From Tritrichomonas foetus (taxonomy: Eukaryota > Parabasalia > Tritrichomonadida > Tritrichomonadidae), in contig MLAK01001014.1 of NCBI GenBank assembly GCA_001839685.1, positions 1 through 31,272 of the forward strand: a stretch of 31,272 nucleotides of DNA. Reading direction: 5' to 3'. The notes under the pieces are model-generated. The model did no database searches. It saw only the letters and a list, made by a program, of their open reading frames with translations, and was not told where the DNA came from. The translations under genes and the position numbers were made by a program. Positions 18,155-25,708 of the stretch are shown piece after piece. The first letter of the stretch is position 1. Each line of letters opens with the position of its first letter.

Positions 18155-20116
18155 TTAATGTCTTGATGATCGAACAGACCCGCGTGGTGTTCTTTTCAGT
18201 TGAAGAGGAGGCAACGATAATGTTGTATCTTCTCTCTCTGTAAAATCTCTTGAAGTTAATCTTGATATAGTATTTTCTGTCTTCATTCCTCTTTGGGAAA
18301 CAGCATTTTTACCTTTTTGTGATTGATTATATTTCCATAATCTGTCTACATCAGAAATAATTTCACCCATTTTTTCAATCTTTCTTTGTCTGTTTAATAA
18401 AGCTTCTCTTAATTTATTTCTATTTGCTCTTAATTGTTTAATTCTAATGTCTGCTTTTGTTTTATAAAATTGAAGTTCTTCTCTCTGTCTGGCTTCAACT
18501 TTAGCAACTGCATCATCAAAGTTATTTTGTAAAAGAACAATTGCGGCTTCTTGTTCAGCCATTTCTAATTTTTGAATCATAGCTTTAGTTTCTTCCGCTT
18601 CAGAAAATTTGCATTGTCTCATTAATTGTTTAAATTGTTTTCTTAAAAAGACTAATCTTGGAGAAGCTCGGTTATATTGTCTCATTTTTGATTCGGTGTT
18701 CCATTGTGCCTGTAAAGCAGAAAGCTCCTTTTCATGATTTAAAGTGATTCTACTTATTTGATTATTGACTTTATTTCTTAAATCAGTTTCAAGCTGATTT
18801 GTTTCATTGTCGAATGTTTGGAGTTGTGCTTTAACTTCATCCATTTGATCCATCATATCATTATATGACTCATGTTGAAGATTATATTTTCTTTGCTCAA
18901 GTTGACATTTCGAAACATGTTCAATTACTTTATTTAATCTTTCACTGCCTTTGAAATCTTCCTGGACTGCCAAAGTATTTCTATCTTCCATTAAATTATT
19001 CATTAATAAAACGTAAACTTGATCATGAAGGTCATCTAAAGTTTGGAAATTCATTGCTCGCTTCTTTAAAATTTCCATTTCTTCATCAGGTACATCGATT
19101 GTTTGTTCGGTCATTTCACGTTTAGTGTTACGTAAATACTTTGGTATATAATTCTTCCTGCGTTGATTTTTACGAATTGGTCTAACAATTTCTTCTTCGA
19201 TTTCACTGTAAGAATATGTGTAAGAATATGAGGAACAATTTGAAAGTGGTCGTTCCTCATCACCTTCTTCAATCCTTGGCTCTGCCGGTGGTTGTGGAAC
19301 ACGCTGGGATGTTGGACGAGGTGCAACTCGTTCTTTAGATATTGGAGCAATCGGGGGAGCTACAACTGGTTGAGTTCCTTGGCTAAGGGAAATCTCATTT
19401 GGTGCATCTTGAGCATCATCATCTGCAGCTGCTTGGTAATCATCATTGTTATTTTCAGAAGGTGGCTCATTAATTTGAATAGTTGGCTCTTGTTGGGTTT
19501 CGTTTTCTGGATTTTCATTCGTTTCACTTATTGCAACTGGCTCATCTTGTTCATTTTGTTCAGGAGGCTGCTCAGATGTTTGTTCGAGTGTTTGTTCAGA
19601 TGCTGCAACGACTTCATCTGATACATTATTTGTTTCTTGTTCGGCGTTTCCTGGTGAGTCTTCAACTTCATTATCACCTGTATTATTATTTTCTTCATTT
19701 TGATCGTCTGTATTGCCTTCAATTTTTTCCTCATTATTTTCCTCGGCATTTGATTCTGCGGTTTCTTGGGGATTTTCTTGGGGATCGGCTGGCTCTCCAG
19801 CTGGAGCATCTGCATTATTTTGACTCTCCTCTGCAGCCTCATTAACGGATGCTTCACATTGTGGATTTTCTGCTTCTTGATCAGCTTCTGGTGAGGCCTC
19901 AGCTTCTCCAGCAGCTTCTGGCGCAGGATTTTCACTATGTTCGACATTTTCATCTGGATTTTCAGGTTCTTCGTTCGAATATAAATCGTCATTTATCATA
20001 TCGGTGATTTTGGGTTCGTTTTGTTCTTCCGATCGATCGTCAATAATTTCGCGTTTCAAATTTATTTCTTCTTCTTCAGTCATTGATACATCATTTCTTC
20101 CTTCTGCTTCGCTCAT
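18155..20116 (-). CDS. Acidic low-complexity / coiled-coil protein
   Basis: A 653-aa protein in two halves. Residues 1 to about 290 are disordered and strongly acidic, dominated by Glu, Asn, Gln, Pro and Ala with loose repeats such as EQTLEQTSEQPPEQNEQ. A Ser/Tyr patch (NCSSYSYTYSYSEIEEE) and a basic segment (RKNQRRKNYIPKYLRN) follow. Residues from about 335 to 600 form a charged helical coiled coil that includes FSEAEETKAMIQKLE, and the tail is Arg/Ser-rich. This layout, with a conserved C-terminal coil holding a 'FxEA' helix, recurs in trichomonad proteins of unknown function, often thought cytoskeletal. I know no assigned role. The ATG at 20116 follows CTCAGA at 20126-20131. Confidence 0.85.
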   Translation of the reverse strand: MSEAEGRNDVSMTEEEEINLKREIIDDRSEEQNEPKITDMINDDLYSNEEPENPDENVEHSENPAPEAAGEAEASPEADQEAENPQCEASVNEAAEESQNNADAPAGEPADPQENPQETAESNAEENNEEKIEGNTDDQNEENNNTGDNEVEDSPGNAEQETNNVSDEVVAASEQTLEQTSEQPPEQNEQDEPVAISETNENPENETQQEPTIQINEPPSENNNDDYQAAADDDAQDAPNEISLSQGTQPVVAPPIAPISKERVAPRPTSQRVPQPPAEPRIEEGDEERPLSNCSSYSYTYSYSEIEEEIVRPIRKNQRRKNYIPKYLRNTKREMTEQTIDVPDEEMEILKKRAMNFQTLDDLHDQVYVLLMNNLMEDRNTLAVQEDFKGSERLNKVIEHVSKCQLEQRKYNLQHESYNDMMDQMDEVKAQLQTFDNETNQLETDLRNKVNNQISRITLNHEKELSALQAQWNTESKMRQYNRASPRLVFLRKQFKQLMRQCKFSEAEETKAMIQKLEMAEQEAAIVLLQNNFDDAVAKVEARQREELQFYKTKADIRIKQLRANRNKLREALLNRQRKIEKMGEIISDVDRLWKYNQSQKGKNAVSQRGMKTENTISRLTSRDFTEREDTTLSLPPLQLKRTPRGSVRSSRH

Positions 20117-20577
20117 TTTTTATATTCTGAGAATTTAACGTATCATTTAATTTTTTAAGAAAGGTCAATTATGGTGTACGTTATGATTAACCATCTCAAA
20201 ATCTTTGCAATATTATTGAATATTACCTTATTATTTTCATATATCTGATGTATTGGTGAATGTTAATTCACCTCTTAAGTTATTTGTCAAACTTACTTCC
20301 TTTTTTATTAATCATATATATAATTGTAATTAGCCTTTTCATATTATCAATTCTGTATGTAGTCATGTAAATGAAAAACAAAAAATATAAAAACAAGATC
20401 CAAAAAATGACTAATATAATCTAATTTTTATTATTTATTAACAATATTTACTATTGTTGATACACTATTATTATAGTATATAGATAATATATATTATAGT
20501 ACTAGTATAATTCTCGCAATCAAAGACCTCTTTTCTAAATTCTGAATAATCAAAATCTACAAAAAACAAAGAAAATC
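20117..20577. other. Spacer with near-palindromic AT run
   Basis: 461 bp between the acidic/coiled-coil gene and the cyclin. The part at about 20460-20515 is a nearly pure A/T stretch with several short self-complementary blocks (TATTATAGTATATAG, ATATATTATAGTAC). No coding frame or RNA gene is seen. Confidence 0.5.
20126..20131 (-). promoter_or_regulatory. Initiator-like motif before the acidic/coiled-coil gene
   Basis: CTCAGA on the minus strand lies 9 nt before the ATG, identical to the hexamer before the flippase ATG. Inferred from position and recurrence only. Confidence 0.35.
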
Positions 20578-22614
20578 TCAATGACGACGTTTTTGTGAAT
20601 CAGGATTGTGAGAACGATGTGCATTATGGGAAGGTTGTCCAGAACGTTCTTGTGACGAGTTCCGATAAGCTCTTTCATCATCTCTGTAAAAATCTGCTCT
20701 TTTTTCTTTGAATTCTCTCGAAGCAGACCTTCTGTATCCGTAGTATTCGTCTTGTGGTGATTTTTGAGGAGTATAGTAGTCGCGTGAGTGGTACTCTTCA
20801 GGTGAGCGTTGTGCCCTTCGAGATGAATCAGTTCTTCTGTCTTCAAAGCGATTATCGTCTGATTGTTCATAATGAGATGGAGCTTTTTTCACATAGGGAG
20901 AACCTCTTTCGTCTAATTGACGATAAGACTTGTAGTCCTCAACCTGCCTATACACAGGCTTACTATATCCCTCATTGTAGCGATCATCTGAGCCTCTATA
21001 TTCATCCCTGTAATCACTTCGGTAATCTTCTCTGTAATCATATATGTCAAAGTTTCTCTTTTTGGAATCACGTGAATAGGGATCTTCAGTATCTCTGATT
21101 TCTCGAATATCACGTGAATCTCTACTTTCTCTTATGTCGCGAACGGCGTGTCCATCTCTTGAATCGCGATAGTCGTAAGTGTCTCTAATGTCAGCACTGT
21201 CTCTGTAATCTCGAACACTTCTTGAGTCTCTTGGATCTCTGTAATCATAAGGGTCTCTCCTTCTTGATGCTGGCCCCAAATAGTCGTCTCTTAAGTCATC
21301 TCTCAAATCACCTCTTGATTCACTTCTTAAGTCACCTCTTAGTTCACCACGTGATTCGCTTCTCATCTCACCTCTATAATCACTTCTATAGTCACTTCGA
21401 TAATCACCCCTATAATCGCTTCTTAGTTCACTTCTTGATTCACTTCTGCTGAAGTGGTCAGGCGTATGGTGGCAACTCCTAACTGCTCCATCTGCGCGAT
21501 TTCTCAAATCAGCTTCAGTTGGAAGTTTCACACCGAATTCTTTCGGTACAAAAATTTGTTCTTCTTCTTCGAAATCGTCACTTCTTCGCCTTGAAATGGA
21601 AGCGACTGGCTGAGGCACTTCAGATGCAAGTAATTCAAGTGGCGGTGGTGGAATATCCGGTAAATGGTCCCACCAAACTTTATTAAAGGAATCCTCGTGA
21701 CCAACAAATTCTTCCAATAACTCAAGAGGTGGTGGTGGGCACATTTCGTCTATCTCACGGTAATCTTCAAGTGGTGCTATATAAAATGTCTTCATTTTCT
21801 GCTCTAAATCGTCAATATTAATTTCTATTGGCTTATGTTCATTAATTACTTGTTTGAACATTGGTCGAATTGCTTGTGTGGCTTCTGTCATTTCACTGAC
21901 ATCACGAAATGGAAGAAGAGCAGAAAACCACATCAATCTTTTTGGTGAAACAAGTGGAAGTTTTAATATTTCACAGGACAACCTGACTGCAATCAAGCCA
22001 ACAATATCGGGAGGATATGCATAAAAGAGATGACTAAATTGGAGATCATTTAAAAATGCCCAGGCAAAATTTTCTATTTGATTGGAAAGAATATCAATAT
22101 TCTTATTTGGTTTTTTTGAGTCTTCTTCTGGAATATGCCAATGTGCAATACATTTGGAAAAATACGTTGCACTTTGGTAAGGAAGAGGAACTCGAAATTT
22201 AAAATCTAGTCTGTAAATAATATCATTTTGAGCATTAATTATTTTTGTTGTCAATAATTGGCGGTATTCTGAATCGAAATTTCCAAAATGTGAAAGTGCT
22301 GGAAGACTTGTGACTAGATCTTTATCGTATCTTGCTTCATTAAGAGCCTCGATGAAATCATGAATATGTCGACCGTCGTCGTATACTTTGGTTGCTAAAT
22401 GTAGAGAAGCTATAATGAAATACACGATTTGTGGATCTGTTTCCTTCATTCCATCGTAAGCTTTTTGAAAAAAATATGTCGCTGTAGCTCGAGCGCGAGG
22501 ATGGTTGATGCTAATTTTTTTGCAGAGAAATTTATTTAATCGCGTGGTGCCTGTCATGATTTTCGTCGGAACTTCAACGCCAAATTTTTGTACAGTGTTT
22601 GTAGCCTGCATCAT
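20578..22614 (-). CDS. Cyclin (K/L/T-like) with long Arg/Asp repeat tail
   Basis: 678 aa. Residues from about 10 to 270 form two cyclin folds: the first contains ARATATYFFQKAY and IIASLHLATKVYDDGRHI, the second YPPDIVGLIAVRLSCEILKLPL. This form resembles transcription or splicing cyclins (K, L, T types) that partner CDK9/12/11-like kinases rather than mitotic cyclins. Two short PPPPLELL-type repeats follow at about 295-330. From about 385 the tail is an array of Arg-X-Asp/Glu-X tetrapeptides (RSDYRGDYRSDYRS and variants), then DYRD/RDSRD-rich sequence to the end. Cyclin L carries an RS tail; here the dipeptide is mostly Arg-Asp, like the RD segment of NELF-E. A role in RNA polymerase II or spliceosome regulation is inferred. 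The cyclin fold is clear; the subtype is not. Confidence 0.85.
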   Translation of the reverse strand: MMQATNTVQKFGVEVPTKIMTGTTRLNKFLCKKISINHPRARATATYFFQKAYDGMKETDPQIVYFIIASLHLATKVYDDGRHIHDFIEALNEARYDKDLVTSLPALSHFGNFDSEYRQLLTTKIINAQNDIIYRLDFKFRVPLPYQSATYFSKCIAHWHIPEEDSKKPNKNIDILSNQIENFAWAFLNDLQFSHLFYAYPPDIVGLIAVRLSCEILKLPLVSPKRLMWFSALLPFRDVSEMTEATQAIRPMFKQVINEHKPIEINIDDLEQKMKTFYIAPLEDYREIDEMCPPPPLELLEEFVGHEDSFNKVWWDHLPDIPPPPLELLASEVPQPVASISRRRSDDFEEEEQIFVPKEFGVKLPTEADLRNRADGAVRSCHHTPDHFSRSESRSELRSDYRGDYRSDYRSDYRGEMRSESRGELRGDLRSESRGDLRDDLRDDYLGPASRRRDPYDYRDPRDSRSVRDYRDSADIRDTYDYRDSRDGHAVRDIRESRDSRDIREIRDTEDPYSRDSKKRNFDIYDYREDYRSDYRDEYRGSDDRYNEGYSKPVYRQVEDYKSYRQLDERGSPYVKKAPSHYEQSDDNRFEDRRTDSSRRAQRSPEEYHSRDYYTPQKSPQDEYYGYRRSASREFKEKRADFYRDDERAYRNSSQERSGQPSHNAHRSHNPDSQKRRH
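21288..21450 (-). repeat. 12-nt coding minisatellite in the cyclin tail
   Basis: About 13 degenerate copies of a 12-nt unit encode the tetrapeptide R-[SGD]-[DE]-[YLSM]. The reading frame is preserved while third positions vary, so the array is under protein-level constraint rather than a fresh DNA expansion. Confidence 0.8.
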
Positions 22615-22984
22615 GGCGCCTAAATCACTTTTGAAAAAATTCTAAAGTTTATCTTTTTCTTATAACTTTTTCAGGTGGGTAATTCAAACATCTTTCTCAA
22701 AAAGTTGACACGATATTAGTTTGAGATTTACTACATTTTCCTCGAGATAAATGTAAATTAACCAAAATCAAAAAGAAGGTTTTATAGTTTAGCAACTTCC
22801 TTATTTAAGAACCAATTTTGTAATAAAATTTACTTGGTTATCAATTTGATCAAAACATTATTAAATAAAAAAATGATGATAAATATAATAAAACAAAGAA
22901 ATAAAATAGAATATAAAAATAGTGCATTTAGAATTTTGTACTTATATAGCTTTCTATGAAAACATAATAAAATAAAATAAAAAG
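22615..22984. other. Spacer, nothing recognised
   Basis: 370 bp between the cyclin start and the stop of the small membrane protein. AT-rich, dense stops. GGCGCC adjoins the cyclin ATG and TTCAAAAG lies a little further upstream. Confidence 0.5.
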
Positions 22985-23346
22985 TTAGATTAATCCTTTG
23001 ACTGTGCGAATCCCATTATCAACCATTACAAATACAATAACGAAGGCAACAAAATATTGGAATAAAAACTTCAATTCATTGCCAAGATTAAATTTCCTTG
23101 GAATTCCAAGGATATAAAGGAAAACAACTGTAGCGACGTAGCATGCAATATCTATTTGGCATGCAAGTTGAAATGGAACATTTTGAGCGCATGAAATGAT
23201 AGCAGCAAAAAGAGGAATTAACATTCGGCTGTGAATTAGAAATAAAAGTCATACAATAATGCTTCTTTATATTTTTGCTCGTATGGTTTTTTGACAATTG
23301 GGGGTGGAATACCCAATTGTTCCAGAGATTTGGCTGGGTCCATCAT
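22985..23346 (-). CDS. Small multi-pass membrane protein, split by a 26-nt intron
   Basis: Exon 1 runs from the ATG at 23346 to 23255 and exon 2 from 23228 to 22985. Removing 23229-23254 gives 336 nt, i.e. 111 aa without a stop. Unspliced, the frame ends 10 nt into the intron region, and exon 2 alone would start in the middle of the first membrane segment. The N-terminus is soluble and proline-containing (SLEQLGIPPPIVKKPYEQKY). Then come hydrophobic segments at about 31-50, 56-75 and 88-105, separated by a basic loop (GIPRKFNLG). The layout of a proline-rich cytosolic lead plus two or three membrane helices resembles small ER proteins such as Asterix/PAT10, but I cannot claim homology. No cleavable signal peptide is present. 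Confidence 0.75.
23229..23254 (-). other. 26-nt spliceosomal intron
   Basis: The sequence begins GTATGA and ends TCTAATTCACAG. The 5' end matches five of six positions of the Trichomonas donor GTAYGT. The 3' end matches nine of twelve positions of the fused branch-point/acceptor motif ACTAACACACAG, with the branch-point-like CTAAT directly joined to the acceptor. Removal restores a single frame between two protein-like exons. This makes it the best-supported intron in the window and among the shortest spliceosomal introns. Confidence 0.8.
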
Positions 23347-24521
23347 TTTTGGAAAATAGCCCTTCTCTTTCAAATTTTAATCGACCATATAACTTCATAA
23401 TTTTCCTGATCATTGTGAACTCCGATTAGAATTTGGAATGTGGTTATTTGACCCAAATGGTTATTTGTATATCGTTCATAATGTGAATGATCAAACTAAA
23501 CCCAATGGAGAAATGATACTCCAATTTTAATGTAGACTTTGTTTTAGAAAAGAAAATCAGGTAAAAAATCTATTAAAGACTATATGAAACTAGAATCAAT
23601 CTTTCTAACGAAATTTATTCATTGAATTTTCTTTGGTTCTTTTTCTTCATTAATTTCACTTTTGTTTTATGAGTGAACACTAGATAAAAACTAAAAAATC
23701 AAACAAATATATTGCACAAAAATAGTTTTTCATTCAATGAATGAAATTGTGAGTCACAGTTTTTGACAAATGTGAATATTTTCTGCTTAAAATATTGCTT
23801 TGGACAGAATTTCTAATGAACTTTCATTATGTCCTCCAATATCTTTTCTTCTTGAATTCCAAATAATTCTTCTACTTGTGTTTTATCATGAAAAAGCACA
23901 TTTTTTCATATATTGTATCATGTTTTAATCTTTTACTGGCTGTCACTCAAACAATTAACAAAATTCTGAATAAATTATTATAAATAAGGTATTATATCGT
24001 TCTTTTTGAACATGATAAACAGCACATAAATGTTCTTGAATTTATTACACCATAAGTGATCTTTCTTGTATAAATTTTTTTTATCTATTTACTGGAGAGT
24101 CGATAATATAATTTTCACTTCATCAAGTCTGGTTGAATTGGTTAGAAGTTTTCATACATCCTTTAGAACTGTGTAATCAATCTCTTAATTTTGAAAAGCA
24201 GTAAGGTGTATTCTAGGCACATCAGTAACATCAATTTTAAGAAAAAATACTGCGCTTATTCAATTTTATTAATTTTGATGAATCTGGTTTTTTGACATAT
24301 GTCGTGCTATTTTTATTTTTTATGTCTCTTCTTACTGTTTGAATTAACCATAACATTTCGATAAAGAAGAAACATATTGTTTTCAAAAAATTATTTTATA
24401 ATCGGTAAAATAGATGTATACAAACCAAATAGTCTTAACGTACGAAATCACTAAAATGATCCTTATCATCAGTATTACTTAATACCATCAGTCAAAAATC
24501 AAAACCCAAATAGCTAAAAGA
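23347..24521. other. Gene-poor region holding a decayed gene
   Basis: 1175 bp without an intact gene. The minus-strand remnant at 23615-24240 is listed separately. The flanks show no ORF, RNA gene or clear repeat. TTTGACCCAAA at about 23449 lies roughly 100 bp upstream of the small membrane-protein ATG. Confidence 0.55.
23615..24240 (-). pseudogene. Decayed gene remnant, minus strand
   Basis: Reading leftward from 24240, one minus frame stays largely open to about 23975 (IDVTDVPRIHLTAFQN, then after stops TRLDEVKIILSTLQ and KKDHLWCNKFKNIYVLFIM). It passes through frame changes near 23940 and 23900. It continues as HDKTQVEELFGIQEEKILED, a stop, and about 45 open codons to 23701, then 28 more to 23615. 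Stops are several times rarer than chance would give. No family is identified. The segment KIILSTLQ followed by a stop resembles KTVLNTLQ followed by a stop in the remnant at 14.15 kb, so the two may be related. Confidence 0.45.
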
Positions 24522-25129
24522 ATGANGAAAATTTCCCTTATCGCAAACTTCGCAAATGGCCGAATTCAAAAATATTTCGAAAATGATTCTGAAGAAGCTA
24601 TTGTTTCAGTTTTCGGGTGAACAGCTTTAAGTCAATTGTTAAATTTATATTTTATAGTTATGAGCCATATTTATTCATAGTTTTGAAATTTTGCAACAAT
24701 TAAACCGAAAAAAGAGCGATTTTGGAGAAAGCCTAAAAAAAAATTGTGAGAAGCTTTTTTTCCAAGAATCACAAAGATTATAATACTGCTTCCCATAATT
24801 CTATTTACACTTCTTCTATCGATTTTTAATTAAAAATCGCGAAAATTTTGATAGTTTTAACTCAGTGATGGTGAATTAATTCAATTTCCATTTGACAAAT
24901 ATGAATGTATTGAAATCTTTTCTGTCATAAAATTTTTGTATATGAAGAAAATAGACTGGCAGTCCTCAACAGCACATTCTCAAGCAGGGATACAGATACA
25001 ACGATTGAAAGACCAAATCAAGAAAAATGGAATCCAATATGTTTTTTTCCAGACTCGATGCCAAGTGAATTTTCTGATGACTCGCCATTTAGATGGCAAA
25101 ACATTCGTAATCTTCTCATTGATGCCTAA
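24522..25129 (+). pseudogene. Split or decayed gene with an unresolved frame
   Basis: An ATG at 24522 opens a protein-like frame (ISLIANFANGRIQKYFE) that stops at 24618. A second protein-like stretch starts at 24866, right after TTTTAACTCAG (DGELIQFPFDKYECIEIFS). Removing 24617-24865 (GTGAAC to CTCAG) joins them in phase, which suggests a 249-nt intron. After about 24935 two frames are open. The one continuous with the join runs to 25223 and becomes hydrophobic. The other, open from 24914 to the TAA at 25127, has the more protein-like composition (PDSMPSEFSDDSPFRWQ). A second intron, an indel or decay would be needed to use it. An undetermined base at 24526 makes codon 2 ambiguous. No family is recognised. 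Confidence 0.4.
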
Positions 25130-25708
25130 ATTTTTTTTATTTATATCAAAATTATTAATATTTTTTTATACTTCATTTTTGTATTTTGGAAAACATTATA
25201 ATTTTCGATGGAGGGTCATATGATAATAAAAAGCACGATTTATGATANGAAATAATCAAGATATTAATGCTATAAAATCACTTTTTATCTCAATAATTCT
25301 CAGAAATTTCTGTGGGGTTTATTTTTTTCTCACAATTTTTTTTTGGATTTGGTTTTCTCTGTATCTTGATTTTTAAATTATAATATTTATATATTATTAA
25401 TAGGATTACAATTAAATAATTTTTAGATGACAATAATATCAACAATTATTCATTTAGATCTCTCAATAGTCTTCTACATCTAGAGCTAGTTAGTTTGTAT
25501 ACATCTGGTAAAATCGTAAATTGAACATGAACTTTTTCTATGTGTAATTAATTCTAGAACAATAGAAACTATTGAAATTTTATTGAAATGTTTATTAATT
25601 CTCTCAAAAAAACTATTTATTGAAATGTTCATTAATTCTCTCAAAAAAACTATATATTGAATTCCTTGTCAATAATTTGAATGCTGACATAAAATATATC
25701 AAATTTGA
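25130..25708. other. Spacer upstream of the LRR gene
   Basis: 579 bp, AT-rich, with one undetermined base at 25248. It contains the 37-nt tandem repeat at 25581-25665, listed separately. No gene or RNA is seen. ATCAAAT just before 25709 is the likely initiator of the LRR gene. Confidence 0.5.
25581..25665 (+). repeat. 37-nt tandem duplication
   Basis: Copies at 25581-25617 and 25618-25654 begin TATTGAAATGTT and end CTCAAAAAAACTAT, differing at very few bases. A partial third copy (TATTGAATT) follows. The second copy ends about 55 bp upstream of the LRR-gene ATG, so it lies within the probable promoter. Confidence 0.85.

Noticed and set aside
19292..19845. Long antisense frames over the acidic half of the 653-aa protein (also over the cyclin tail and the La tail).
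   Set aside because: These are shadows of low-complexity coding sequence: their composition is the complement of Glu/Gln/Asn or Arg/Asp codons and they have no independent support.
23290..23325. CAATTGGG...CCCAATTG inverted repeat at the exon-1 region of the small membrane-protein gene.
   Set aside because: It lies fully within coding sequence for LGIPPPIV and is explained by codon use. There is no sign of a regulatory hairpin.
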